A stretch of DNA of 64,000 nt from Rappaport israeli. Its GTDB lineage: Bacteria > Pseudomonadota > Gammaproteobacteria > Cardiobacteriales > Cardiobacteriaceae. The DNA is taken from the NCBI RefSeq assembly GCF_001888055.1, contig NZ_LXHZ01000018.1, forward strand, positions 62,001-126,000, given 5' to 3'. The notes below the pieces were generated by a model. The model searched no databases. It was not told the origin of the DNA and was given only the letters and a program-made list of their open reading frames with translations. This document shows, in pieces, positions 1-8,571 of this stretch (positions within the stretch are counted from its first letter, which is position 1; each line of letters starts with the position of its first letter). The position numbers were made by a program, and so were the translations under genes.

Positions 1-424
1 TTATTTGAGCGGTTTGAAAAAGCGCGCTTTTTGGTGCTTCATGCCAATCATGCGCAGGAATTTACTGTAGATGGCAGGCAGGCGCTTAGGCGGTTGCAGA
101 GTATGGGGATGGTGATGTGGTCGCAGTCGGTATTGCTCGCTGGGGTGAATGCGGAGGTGGCGATATTGGCGGATTTGATGAATACGTTTTTAGATTGTGG
201 GGTTGTGCCGTATTACTTGCACCATTTGGATTTGGCGAAGGGAACAGGGCATTTTCGCCTGACTTTAGAGCAGGGTTTGGCGCTGGAAGCTGGGTTGCGT
301 GCGCGTTTATCAGGGGTGGCGATGCCGACGTATGTGGTGGAAATTCCGGTGGGGGGGTAAAATCCCTGTGCGTTTGTTAACGCCTTTGCAAAAACAGGCT
401 TTGGCGAAGGCAGGAATTGTTTAG
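1..424 (+). CDS. epmB: EF-P (R)-beta-lysine ligation partner EpmB, lysine 2,3-aminomutase family (C-terminal part, frameshifted)
   Basis: This is the C-terminal part of a KamA/EpmB-type radical SAM aminomutase; the N-terminus with the CxxxCxxC cluster lies before the window. Reading base 1 as a codon start gives the family hallmarks HANHAQE, WSQSVLLAGVN, VVPYYLHHLDLAKGTGHF and a C-terminal LSGVAMPTYVVE. EpmB makes (R)-beta-lysine, which EpmA attaches to elongation factor P; an epmA gene lies about 41 kb downstream. The frame stops at 358-360, but after a run of seven G (351-357) another frame continues with the family-like tail GKIPVRLLTPLQ to a stop at 422-424. A one-G insertion is therefore inferred. 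The only real alternative is a catabolic lysine 2,3-aminomutase. Confidence 0.82.
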
Positions 425-456
425 TTTTATTTTTGTTTAATTAATTGGAATGTTGT

Positions 457-1767
457 ATGAAAACTGTGGCGATTGGAATTATTGGTTTTGGAACGGTGGC
501 AAAGGGTGTGGTTGAGGTGTTGGAGAAAAATGCGCGTGAGATTGAGCGCCGTTGTGGCTATCGATTGCAGGTGAAGGCGGTTGCAAGACGCTCTTGGGAG
601 GGGGTTGATACGCAGATGTTGTCGTTTGTCTGTAGCGATAATCCTTATTCGTTGATTGAGGATGAGGATATTGAGATTATCTTGGAGTTGGCTGGTGGGG
701 TTGATTTGGCAGGGCAGTATATTGAAGCTGCTTTATTGCGAGGTAAGCATGTGGTTACGGCTAATAAGGCGCTGATTGCTACGCGCGGTCAGGCGTTATT
801 TGATTTGGCGCGTGAACGGGGCTTGGAGTTGGCCTATGAGGCGGCGGTGGCAGGAGGGATTCCAATTATTAAGGTGTTGCGCGAAGGGATGAGCGGTAAT
901 CAGGTCTTACAGGTGGCTGGGATTATTAACGGAACGAGTAATTTTATTTTGACGGCGATGACTGAACAGGGGAGCGATTTTGCTGAGGTGCTCACTGAGG
1001 CGCAGGCGCTGGGATATGCGGAGGCTGACCCAACTTTTGATATCGATGGCACAGACGCGGCGCATAAAATTACGATTTTGGCGTCGATTGCTTTTGGGAT
1101 TGAGTTGCAATTTGAGGGGGTTTATAAGGAGGGGATTGACCATATCAATGCGGAGGATTTGCAATATGCAGATGAGCTTGGCTTTCGCATTAAGCATTTA
1201 GGTTTGGCTATTAGGCGTAATAATGGTGTGGAAATTCGGGTGCATCCAACTTTAATTCCTAAAAATGCTTTGCTTTCGAGTGTCTCAGGGGTGATGAATG
1301 CGGTGCAGGTAAATGGTAATGCTTTAGGGGAGGGGTTGTATTATGGCGCGGGTGCTGGAGCGTTGCCGACGGCTTCGGCGGTGATTGCTGATTTAATTGA
1401 TGTGGTGCGAGAGTTGAATTTGTCTCAGGAAGACCGTTTGGCAGAATTTGGTTTTCATCAGTTGCATAATAAAACGGCTTTGCCAGTTTTGCCTTCTGAT
1501 GAGTTCCACAGTAGTTATTATTTGAATTTACGCGTGGTAGATAAGGTTGGGGTGTTGGCAGAGGTAACGAAGATTTTTGCCAAATCTGAGATTTCTATTG
1601 CATCAATTATTCAAAAAAATGCGCTGGCGCATGAAAATGTGGTGACGCTGATTATTCTGACTAATTTGGTTAAAGAATCTAGTATGAATGCAGCATTGGA
1701 GCAGTTGCAGACGCTTGAAGCTTTACGAGGACAAATTAAGCGGATTAGGGTGGAGTTTTTGGGTTGA
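457..1767 (+). CDS. hom: Homoserine dehydrogenase
   Basis: Catalyses NAD(P)-dependent reduction of aspartate semialdehyde to homoserine on the way to threonine and methionine. The 436-residue protein starts with a Rossmann motif (GIIGFGTVAKG, residues 7-17), has the conserved GIINGTSNFIL segment in the middle, the catalytic EADPTFDIDGTDAAHK region, and a C-terminal ACT domain (from about residue 350, YYLNLRVVDKVGVLAEV) that usually mediates threonine feedback. This is the monofunctional form without a fused aspartokinase. I take the ATG at 457, which gives the normal family N-terminus, rather than the one at 445. The stop overlaps the TTG start of recJ, so the two are probably cotranscribed. 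Confidence 0.95.
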   Translation: MKTVAIGIIGFGTVAKGVVEVLEKNAREIERRCGYRLQVKAVARRSWEGVDTQMLSFVCSDNPYSLIEDEDIEIILELAGGVDLAGQYIEAALLRGKHVVTANKALIATRGQALFDLARERGLELAYEAAVAGGIPIIKVLREGMSGNQVLQVAGIINGTSNFILTAMTEQGSDFAEVLTEAQALGYAEADPTFDIDGTDAAHKITILASIAFGIELQFEGVYKEGIDHINAEDLQYADELGFRIKHLGLAIRRNNGVEIRVHPTLIPKNALLSSVSGVMNAVQVNGNALGEGLYYGAGAGALPTASAVIADLIDVVRELNLSQEDRLAEFGFHQLHNKTALPVLPSDEFHSSYYLNLRVVDKVGVLAEVTKIFAKSEISIASIIQKNALAHENVVTLIILTNLVKESSMNAALEQLQTLEALRGQIKRIRVEFLG

Positions 1768-3464
1768 GTTTAAAGATTAAGCCTTATGCGCTCAATGTTT
1801 CACCAACACAATTGCCCGAGCATTGGCATGAGGTGGTAAAGCGCATTTATGCAGCGCGTATACAATGCCCAGAGGAGGTGGATAAAGGGGGGCGCAATGT
1901 GCTGGGGTGGGAGGCGTTGCGCGATGCTGATAAGGCGGCTTACCGCCTCTCGCAAGCGATAGAGGCAGGTGAGCGGATTTTGATTTATGGGGATTATGAT
2001 GTGGATGGAGCGACGGCGGTGGCGTTGTGTGTTCGGGTGTTGCGTGCGCTAGGGGCTGTGGTGGAGTGGTTTGTGCCTCGGCGTGAGGTGCATGGCTATG
2101 GGCTAAATTTGCGCGGACTTGCTGAAATTAAACGGCGGGGAGCGCTGCCTTCGGTGTTAATGACGGTGGATAATGGGATTGTTGCGCATGAGGCGGTGGC
2201 GCGTGCTAATGCACTGGGGATTGATTGTATTATTACTGATCATCATTTGCCTGCTGGCTCTTTGCCTGAGGCGTTGGCGGTGGTTAATCCAAATCGCCTA
2301 GATTGTGATTTTGAAAGTAAGGCGCTTGCTGGGGTTGGGGTGGCGTTTTATGTGTTGCTGGCATTGCGGGCGGTGCAATTGGAAAAGGGGCTGTGGCCAG
2401 AGGCGCTACAATTGCGTAATTATTTGGATTTGGTGGCTTTGGGGACGATTGCCGATGTGGCGCAATTAGATTATAACAATCGTATTTTGCTTCATCTGGG
2501 GCTAAAAAAGATGCGGATGGCTTCAGCGAATATGGGGATTAGAGCGCTGTGTGCGGTGGGGAATGTGGAGGCGCAATATTTAACCGCGCAGGAGGTGGCG
2601 TTTGCGTTGGCGCCTAGGCTAAATGCGATTGGGCGTTTGGGAGATATGAGTGAGGCGGTGGCGCTGTTGTTGAGTGAGGATTGGCAAAGTGCTCAGGAGT
2701 ATGCGCAGCAGGCGGAAGCGTGTAATCGCAAGCGTAAGGCAATTGAAAATACGATGTTAGATGAGGCGCTGTTGCAGGTTGATGAGAGGCAGGCTGTGTT
2801 GTGTGTCTATGATGCGCAATGGCATGAGGGGGTGTTGGGATTGGTGGCAGGGCGGTTGAAATCAAGGTTTTCGCGCCCTGTGGTGGTGGGGTGTGATGCT
2901 TTGGGTGCAACGCATATTAAAGCGTCAGTGCGCTGTGTGGAGGGGATTTGTGCACAAAAATTATTGACAGAGGCGGCAAAAAGGTTAGGAGCAGGGCGGT
3001 TGTCTTTTGGGGGGCATGCTATGGCGGCTGGGCTAACAGTTGCAAAAGAAGATTTTTCTCTACTAACGTTGCATTTACAACAGGCTTATGAGTATTTGTT
3101 TGGGGCGCGTGAAATAGAAGAGGTGGTGTGGGTTGATGGGCGATTGCCAGTAGAATTGATGCAGGCGCCGTGGGCAGAGTATTTCTCGCACTTAGAGCCA
3201 TGGGGGGCTGGATTTCCTGAGCCTATGTTTGTCAATATATTTGAGTTATTGGATTATCGAATGTTAGGGACTCAGCATTGCCGTTTGGTGTTGCGTGAGC
3301 CTGAAAGCGGGCAAGTGTTGCAGGCGGTGTGGTTTTTTCATCAACTTAAATATCCACTTAAAGGGTTGGTGGAGGTGGTTTATACGTTGCAGGTCAATCG
3401 GTTTTATGGGGATGCGCGTTTGCAGTTGTTGGTACAGCATTTGAATGAATCCCCTTGCTTATAA
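1764..3464 (+). CDS. recJ: Single-stranded-DNA-specific exonuclease RecJ
   Basis: 5'-3' single-strand DNA exonuclease of the DHH superfamily, acting in RecF recombination, mismatch repair and base excision repair. The 566-residue length is close to E. coli RecJ. Metal-binding motifs are visible in order: YGDYDVDGATA near residue 75, TVDNGI near 134, IITDHHLPAG near 157 and VALGTIADVAQL near 225. The DHHA1 glycine motif SFGGHAMAAGL is near residue 415. The start is a TTG overlapping the hom stop codon by four bases (TTGA), so translation is probably coupled. The gene is G-rich on the coding strand, as is hom. Confidence 0.95.
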   Translation: MSLKIKPYALNVSPTQLPEHWHEVVKRIYAARIQCPEEVDKGGRNVLGWEALRDADKAAYRLSQAIEAGERILIYGDYDVDGATAVALCVRVLRALGAVVEWFVPRREVHGYGLNLRGLAEIKRRGALPSVLMTVDNGIVAHEAVARANALGIDCIITDHHLPAGSLPEALAVVNPNRLDCDFESKALAGVGVAFYVLLALRAVQLEKGLWPEALQLRNYLDLVALGTIADVAQLDYNNRILLHLGLKKMRMASANMGIRALCAVGNVEAQYLTAQEVAFALAPRLNAIGRLGDMSEAVALLLSEDWQSAQEYAQQAEACNRKRKAIENTMLDEALLQVDERQAVLCVYDAQWHEGVLGLVAGRLKSRFSRPVVVGCDALGATHIKASVRCVEGICAQKLLTEAAKRLGAGRLSFGGHAMAAGLTVAKEDFSLLTLHLQQAYEYLFGAREIEEVVWVDGRLPVELMQAPWAEYFSHLEPWGAGFPEPMFVNIFELLDYRMLGTQHCRLVLREPESGQVLQAVWFFHQLKYPLKGLVEVVYTLQVNRFYGDARLQLLVQHLNESPCL

Positions 3465-3490
3465 AATTACTGCTCTGGCTTTGATGGAAA

Positions 3491-3519
3491 TTGACAAAAT
3501 TTAAGCGCTTACTTAATAT
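3491..3519 (+). promoter_or_regulatory. Sigma70-type promoter upstream of the TPP riboswitch
   Basis: A perfect -35 box TTGACA (3491-3496) is followed by a 17-bp spacer and a -10 box TAATAT (3514-3519), which matches the TATAAT consensus at four of six positions. It lies just before the TPP aptamer, so it is the likely promoter of the thiMDE transcript. The start site is not determined by sequence alone. Confidence 0.6.
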
Positions 3520-3522
3520 GGC

Positions 3523-3597
3523 GCACTAGTCGGGGTGCTTAGGCTGAGAATATACCCGTTGAACCTGATTTCAGTTAATGCTGACGTAGGAAACTAA
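3523..3597 (+). promoter_or_regulatory. TPP (THI-box) riboswitch aptamer
   Basis: The segment contains the conserved THI-box elements in the right order: a CGGGGTGC segment, then GGCTGAGAATATACCC, GTTGAACCTGA, a short variable hairpin (CAGTTAATGCTG) and the closing GTAGGAAACTA. It lies upstream of three thiamine salvage genes and is followed about 40 nt later by a strong intrinsic terminator. In this class, TPP binding promotes termination, so thiMDE would be shut off when thiamine diphosphate is plentiful. Confidence 0.95.
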
Positions 3598-3633
3598 ATG
3601 AATTTTTTGCTGGTGATGATGTTGTAAATTGAT

Positions 3634-3677
3634 AAAGCGCTTTGCTGACTTTTAGAAGTAAGCAAGGCGCTTTTTTT
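3634..3677 (+). terminator. Rho-independent terminator, riboswitch expression platform
   Basis: A 13-bp stem (3634-3646 pairs with 3661-3673, one G-U pair) is followed by a run of seven T. Lying between the TPP aptamer and thiM, it is most easily read as the regulated terminator of the riboswitch. From here to thiM (3768) I see only AT-rich leader. Confidence 0.85.
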
Positions 3678-3767
3678 ATTGAGCGCTAAATTCTTTATGT
3701 TGGGTTTAAAAGGTTGGCTTCGACTTTTATAAATGTATTGTCTTATCTGACTTTTTAGGGAGAATTT

Positions 3768-4571
3768 ATGTACACCTCTTTTATTGATGATGTCCGTGAG
3801 AAAAATCCATTGGTGCATAACATTACAAATATTGTTTCAGCGCATTTTAGTGCCAATGGTTTGCTCGCTATTGGTGCATCGCCGTTTATGTCTAATGTTG
3901 AAGGAGAAATGGCTCAGGTGGCAAAGATTAGTTCTGCGTTGGTGATTAATATGGGGGGATTGTCACAAGGTGAGGTGGTTGCGATGATTGATGCAGGTCA
4001 AGCAATGAATGCTTTGGCAAAACCTGTAGTGCTTGATCCTGTAGGGATTGGGGCAACGCCTTATCGGCAAGAAAAAGGGGCGTTGTTGTTGGATAAAATT
4101 CGCTTTTCAGTTATTCGTGGGAATGCAGGAGAGATTGCACATTTAATAGGGATTAAATGGCAGTCCAAGGGAGTAGATGCTGGTAGTGGTGAGACGGCAG
4201 ACTTGGCAAAAATGGCAAAAGAGTGTGCTAAGAAATTTAACTGTATCACGGTGTTAAGTGGTCAGGTGGATTATGTGAGCAATGGAGATGTGGTGGTGGC
4301 GATTGAAAATGGTTCATCGCTATTTCCAAAAATTACCGCCTCTGGCTGTTTGCAAGGAGCGATTTGTGGGGCATTTATAGCGGTAGCAGAACCATCAGAG
4401 TATTTCTCAGCAACAGTTGCAGCGTGCGCAAGCTATGCCATCGCGGGCGAACAAGCAGCGCAAGGATTGCAAGATTTTGAGTACGGGCAGTTTTATGTCA
4501 AATTGATAGATTGTTTGGCTAAAATAAGCGCCGATGAATTCAATCAATTCGCCAAAATTATAATGCTGTGA
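3768..4571 (+). CDS. thiM: Hydroxyethylthiazole kinase
   Basis: Phosphorylates the thiazole alcohol (THZ) for thiamine salvage. The 267-residue protein has family motifs near the N-terminus (NPLVHNITNIV), the substrate loop GASPFMSNV, LDPVGIGAT near residue 88, RGNAGEI near 118, and the catalytic-loop segment TASGCLQGA near residue 192, where the Cys is typical of ThiM. A clear AGGGAGAA ribosome site precedes the ATG. It is first in a thiM-thiD-thiE operon behind a TPP riboswitch. No thiC, thiG or thiH lies nearby, which suggests salvage of breakdown products rather than de novo synthesis. Confidence 0.95.
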   Translation: MYTSFIDDVREKNPLVHNITNIVSAHFSANGLLAIGASPFMSNVEGEMAQVAKISSALVINMGGLSQGEVVAMIDAGQAMNALAKPVVLDPVGIGATPYRQEKGALLLDKIRFSVIRGNAGEIAHLIGIKWQSKGVDAGSGETADLAKMAKECAKKFNCITVLSGQVDYVSNGDVVVAIENGSSLFPKITASGCLQGAICGAFIAVAEPSEYFSATVAACASYAIAGEQAAQGLQDFEYGQFYVKLIDCLAKISADEFNQFAKIIML

Positions 4572-4578
4572 GGGAAAT

Positions 4579-5403
4579 ATGTGTAATAATCAAATAATCC
4601 CTCAAGCACTTACTATTGCCTCTACAGATAGTGGAGGTGGCGCAGGAATTGGTGCAGATATTAAGACGTTTCAAATGCGGCGAGTTTTTGGTTGTTTGGT
4701 GGTGGCTAGTGTTACTGCACAAAATACTCTTGGGGTATTTGATATCCATCAATTATCTTCTGAAAGTATTACCGCTCAACTTCAGGCAGTTTCTGAAGAT
4801 TTTAATATTCAGGCTTGCAAAATAGGGATGTTGGGAGACGCTCAAGCGATAGAAGCAGTAGCTCAAGGGCTGAAAAGATTTAATTTTGGCACAGTGGTGC
4901 TTGACCCTGTAATGGTGGCAAAAAGTGGGGCGGTGCTGTTGGCAGATGAGGCTTTGTCGACGTTAAAAAATAAGTTACTGCCATTAGCCGATATCATTAC
5001 CCCAAATCTACAAGAGGCAGTACGCTTAACAAATCTGCAGATTACCAATGCCGTTGAATGTGAAAAAGCAGCACGAATAATACAGGGATTGGGCGTGCAT
5101 ACGGTGATTATTAAAGGAGGCCATAGTAATAATTCTACAAGTGAGCACTGTGTTGATTGGGTATTTAGTGGGGATAATGCGCCATTTTCTGTGCAGGCTA
5201 AACGCTATCATACGCGCCATACGCATGGAACAGGGTGTACTTTTTCTGCTTGTTTAACAGCTGAGCTGGCAAAAGGAGTGCCACTGTTGGATGCGGTGCA
5301 GATTGCTAAAGATTTTATTACTACAGCAATTTCTACTCCTTTGGATATTGGTTCAGGCTCAGGGCCTGTTAATCATTGGGCGTATCAAGACTTAAAAATA
5401 TAA
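4579..5403 (+). CDS. thiD: Hydroxymethylpyrimidine/phosphomethylpyrimidine kinase
   Basis: Phosphorylates HMP and HMP-P to HMP-PP, the pyrimidine half of thiamine. The ribokinase-fold signature TIASTDSGGGAGIGADIKTF lies at the N-terminus, VLDPVMVAKSG near residue 105, TPNLQEA near 140, and the C-terminal anion-hole motif HTHGTGCTFSA near 213. The first motif reads ASTDS where most homologues have AGSDS, a mild variation. Length 274 is normal. It starts 7 bp after thiM and ends 9 bp before thiE, so one operon is likely. Confidence 0.95.
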   Translation: MCNNQIIPQALTIASTDSGGGAGIGADIKTFQMRRVFGCLVVASVTAQNTLGVFDIHQLSSESITAQLQAVSEDFNIQACKIGMLGDAQAIEAVAQGLKRFNFGTVVLDPVMVAKSGAVLLADEALSTLKNKLLPLADIITPNLQEAVRLTNLQITNAVECEKAARIIQGLGVHTVIIKGGHSNNSTSEHCVDWVFSGDNAPFSVQAKRYHTRHTHGTGCTFSACLTAELAKGVPLLDAVQIAKDFITTAISTPLDIGSGSGPVNHWAYQDLKI

Positions 5404-5412
5404 GGAATATTT

Positions 5413-6099
5413 ATGAGCTCAAAACCTAATTTACAAACAATGTTGCAGGTCTATTTCGTCGCTGGTTCACAAGACTGCGCGCCTTGTAAAGGCGTTAGTG
5501 ATAATGCTAATAACCGTGCAGATGCATTGTTAGAGATTTTGCAACAAGCACTTAAAGCTGGCATTACTTGCTACCAATTTCGCGATAAAGGAGAACTCTC
5601 CTTAGAGAAGGATGACGCAGCACAAAAGCAGTTGGCATTAGATTGTCAGAAATTATGTCGGCGCTATAAGGTGTCATTTATTATGAATGATATGGTGGAT
5701 TTGGCGTTAGAGATGGGAGCAGATGGTATTCATGTAGGGCAAGGAGATAAATCTATTATTGAGATTCGCGAGATTTGTCCAACACAGATGGTTTTAGGGT
5801 TGTCAATCAATACACTAGAGCAAGCACAACATTGGAATATAGAATCAGCGGTAGATTATTTTGGTGTTGGGCCTATCTTTGCAACAAATTCTAAAATCAA
5901 CCACGCTCCTCCTGTGGGAATGGAGTTTATTCAAACCCTTCGTCATGCTGGGATTAATAAACCATTAGTGGCAATAGGTTCAGTAAAACCAACTCATGTA
6001 ACAACGCTTAAAAAATATGGCGCCACAGGTGTTGCGGTAGTCTCAGCAATTACGCAAGCGCAAAATATTGCGACAACAGTTGCATCTCTTAAAGCTTGA
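5413..6099 (+). CDS. thiE: Thiamine-phosphate synthase
   Basis: Joins HMP-PP and thiazole phosphate to thiamine phosphate. It is a TIM-barrel of 228 residues with the motifs QFRDKGE near residue 56, FIMNDMVDLALEMGADGIHVGQGD near 95-119, VDYFGVGPIFATNSK near 155 and a C-terminal phosphate-binding LVAIGSV and GATGVAVVSAI. The N-terminal VYFVAGSQDC segment resembles the Haemophilus type of ThiE. It is last in the riboswitch-controlled thiMDE operon. With ThiM and ThiD it completes thiamine phosphate salvage; thiL is not in the window. Confidence 0.93.
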   Translation: MSSKPNLQTMLQVYFVAGSQDCAPCKGVSDNANNRADALLEILQQALKAGITCYQFRDKGELSLEKDDAAQKQLALDCQKLCRRYKVSFIMNDMVDLALEMGADGIHVGQGDKSIIEIREICPTQMVLGLSINTLEQAQHWNIESAVDYFGVGPIFATNSKINHAPPVGMEFIQTLRHAGINKPLVAIGSVKPTHVTTLKKYGATGVAVVSAITQAQNIATTVASLKA

Positions 6100-6161
6100 T
6101 TTTTTACTGCTCTATTTATTATCTCAATAGGATATATCTAGGGTTAGCATTTATCTAGCAA

Positions 6162-6207
6162 GGTTAGCGCAACAATAAATTTAGCAATGATTGTTTGTTG
6201 TGCTACC
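6162..6207 (+). terminator. Inverted repeat after thiE, possible terminator
   Basis: GGTTAGCGCAACAA (6162-6175) is complementary to TTGTTGTGCTACC (6195-6207), with one G-U pair and one bulged base, around a 19-nt loop. A run of seven T follows at 6216-6222, eight bases later. It may end the thiMDE transcript, but the distance to the T run makes this uncertain; it could instead be an operator for ndk. Confidence 0.4.
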
Positions 6208-6245
6208 ATAGCGGCGTTTTTTTACTTTGAATTTTGGAGTTTAAT

Positions 6246-6667
6246 ATGAGCTTAGAGAAAACCCTTTCTATTATCAAACCAGACGCTGTGCAAAAAATGT
6301 TATTGGAGAGATTTATAGTCGCTTTGAAAAGCAAGGGCTAAAAATTGTGGCTGCTAAAATGAAGCAACTGACGCGCGAAGAGGCGGAAGGATTTTATGCC
6401 GTGCACAAAGAACGTCCATTTTTCAATGATTTGGTTGAATTTATGATTTCAGGGCCTGTGATGATTCAAGTACTTCAAGGTGACAATGCCATTAGCAAAA
6501 ACCGCGACATCATGGGCGCTACTAACCCTAAAGAAGCACAAGCAGGCACGATTCGTGCAGATTTTGCTGATAGCATTGATGCCAATGCAGTGCATGGCTC
6601 TGATGCGCCTGAAACGGCCGCTCAAGAAATTCAATATTTCTTTAATGACAGTGAGATTTGTGCTTAA
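6246..6667 (+). CDS. ndk: Nucleoside diphosphate kinase (frameshifted)
   Basis: Equilibrates nucleoside di- and triphosphates through a phospho-histidine. The N-terminus [15 protein letters not shown] is canonical, but the frame breaks at an A6 run (6292-6297). Adding one A restores [20 protein letters not shown] and a 140-residue protein of normal length. The later part carries [14 protein letters not shown] and the catalytic-His segment [13 protein letters not shown] 6246 follows a GGAG ribosome site. A sequencing deletion is the simplest cause; RNA polymerase slippage on the A run is the alternative. Confidence 0.92.
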
Positions 6668-6690
6668 ACACCCTTTTGGAGTGCTAGGCA

Positions 6691-7797
6691 ATGTCTGAGC
6701 AAAAGTTACAAAATTTATTTGATTTAAATCGCACACAGCTGACCCAGTGGTTGGTTTCACTGGGTGAAAAGCCTTTCCATGCCAAACAAATCATGAAATG
6801 GCTTTACCATGAGCGCGTGTGCGATTTTGATGCAATGACTAATCTAAGCAAGACATTACGAGCGCATTTAAAAGAAATCGCCACTTTGTCCTTTCCAGAG
6901 GTCATAACGGATAAAACAGCCAGCGATGGAACGCGCAAATGGGTTTTTCGCTATCACTGTGGCAATAGTATTGAAACGGTTTATATCCCTGAAACAGACC
7001 GCGGAACGTTGTGCATTTCCTCTCAGGCAGGTTGTGCATTAGCCTGCCCTTTTTGCTCTACCGCGCATGCTGGATTTAACCGCAATCTCACGACTGGAGA
7101 GATTGTTGTACAAGTTTGGCTGGCTAAAAAACTATTGGGCTGTGGCGATAATGGGAAGCGTAAGGTAACAAATGTAGTGCTAATGGGCATGGGAGAGCCA
7201 TTGGTGAACTTTAACGCTGTTATCCCAGCTACTGACATTATGATGGATGATTTTGGCTTTGGGCTTTCAAAACGACGCGTAACTTTAAGCACTTCAGGGA
7301 TTGTGCCTGCAATTGAGAAATTAAAAGAGGTTACGGATTTGAGTTTGGCGGTGTCTTTGCATGCCCCAAACGATGAATTGCGCAATCAAATTGTTCCTAT
7401 TAATCAGCGCTATGGCTTGCAAGCACTGCTAAAAGCTTGCCATGAATATGTAAGCCATAATGCTCAACATGGTGGGGTAACGTGGGAATATGTAATGCTT
7501 AAAGGCGTAAATGATAGTCTTGAGCATGCGCACCAATTAGCTGATTTATTGCGTGGAATTCCAGGAAAAATCAATCTGATTCCTTTTAATCCTTTCCCAG
7601 GCAGTCAGTTTGAATGCTCAAGCAAAAATGCTATTTCAGCTTTTCAGCGCTATTTAAGCGATAGTGGCTATGTGGTTACTGTGCGCAAAACCCGTGGTGA
7701 AAATATTGACGCCGCCTGTGGACAGTTGGTTGGACAGGTTAATGACCGCTCAAAACGTTATAAAAAACTTAATCGATACGAGGTAGAACATTCATGA
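6691..7797 (+). CDS. rlmN: Dual-specificity 23S rRNA A2503/tRNA A37 C2-methyltransferase
   Basis: Radical SAM methyltransferase that makes m2A at 23S rRNA position 2503 and tRNA position 37. The 368-residue protein has the cluster motif CALACPFCSTAHAGF (C-x3-C-x2-C) near residue 115, GMGEPLVNF near 169, SLHAPNDELR near 225, and the C-terminal resolving-cysteine region TRGENIDAACGQL near 340. Twenty-three bp after ndk and overlapping pilW by four bases, it keeps the usual gammaproteobacterial order. Confidence 0.96.
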   Translation: MSEQKLQNLFDLNRTQLTQWLVSLGEKPFHAKQIMKWLYHERVCDFDAMTNLSKTLRAHLKEIATLSFPEVITDKTASDGTRKWVFRYHCGNSIETVYIPETDRGTLCISSQAGCALACPFCSTAHAGFNRNLTTGEIVVQVWLAKKLLGCGDNGKRKVTNVVLMGMGEPLVNFNAVIPATDIMMDDFGFGLSKRRVTLSTSGIVPAIEKLKEVTDLSLAVSLHAPNDELRNQIVPINQRYGLQALLKACHEYVSHNAQHGGVTWEYVMLKGVNDSLEHAHQLADLLRGIPGKINLIPFNPFPGSQFECSSKNAISAFQRYLSDSGYVVTVRKTRGENIDAACGQLVGQVNDRSKRYKKLNRYEVEHS

Positions 7798-8558
7798 AAG
7801 CTTCATTAATGCTTTCTTTTATTGCCGCAAGTGTGTTGCTTGGTTGCGCATCTGGTAATCAGCAATCTCAAGTGGCTCGTCAAAATGGTCAATTAACGCC
7901 AAACTATGACCAAGCATATGATAATTATTTAGCACTTGGGGCGCAGTATTTACAAATAGGGCGTTATGATTTGGCTGAACCAAAATTAATTCGCGCGATT
8001 GAAATTGATTCTTCTCAACCTGAGGCTTGGAATGTATTAGCGGTGATGTATGAGCAAAAGCGCGATATTTCCGCAGGATTTAATGCCTATCAAAAATTAA
8101 TCAATAGCCATCCTAATTACGTATTAGGTTACTTTAACTTCGCAACTTTTTTGTGCAAATTTGAACGTGATAGCGAAGCGCAGGCACTTTATCAGCAAAT
8201 GCGTGCTAAAGGAGGAGATTTTGCGACAATGTCTTATATCGTAGAAGGCAATTGTGCGCACAAAAGAGGAAAAACATTGCAGGCAGAAAATAGTTATAAG
8301 CAAGCGCTTGCTCATGACCCTTATTCTTCAGGGGCATTATTACCACTTGCAGAAATAGCATTAGAACGAGGCGATGGACAGGCAGCGCTCAATTATCTTA
8401 AGGTGGTGCATACTTATGTAGGCTATAGCGCCGAGAGCGCTTATCTAGGTATTTTAGCAGCTAGAAAAGTTGGAGACGTGCGCACCGAAGAGGATTTAAT
8501 GCGAATGATGCGCGCAACTTATCGCAATACAGAGCAGGCTAAATCTTTAGGCATTTAA
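7794..8558 (+). CDS. pilW: Type IV pilus biogenesis/stability lipoprotein PilW (PilF)
   Basis: Outer-membrane lipoprotein that helps assemble the PilQ secretin. A short signal peptide ends in a lipobox (VLLGC, Cys near residue 18). The mature part is built from tetratricopeptide repeats, for example YLALGAQYLQIGRYDLAEPK and AWNVLAVMYEQ, with later repeats around residues 115 and 165. Length 254 is typical. Its place between rlmN and rodZ supports the assignment, which implies type IV pili, although no other pil gene lies in the window. Confidence 0.88.
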   Translation: MKASLMLSFIAASVLLGCASGNQQSQVARQNGQLTPNYDQAYDNYLALGAQYLQIGRYDLAEPKLIRAIEIDSSQPEAWNVLAVMYEQKRDISAGFNAYQKLINSHPNYVLGYFNFATFLCKFERDSEAQALYQQMRAKGGDFATMSYIVEGNCAHKRGKTLQAENSYKQALAHDPYSSGALLPLAEIALERGDGQAALNYLKVVHTYVGYSAESAYLGILAARKVGDVRTEEDLMRMMRATYRNTEQAKSLGI

Positions 8559-8571
8559 GCGGACAGTATTT

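Noticed and set aside
117-380. Alternative 87-codon frame over the epmB end
   Set aside because: It shows no family motifs; epmB reads clearly in frame 1 and resumes in a third frame after the G run.
2614-2910. Antisense ORF opposite recJ
   Set aside because: Pro/His/Thr-rich translation typical of the reverse of G-rich coding sequence; no ribosome site or context.
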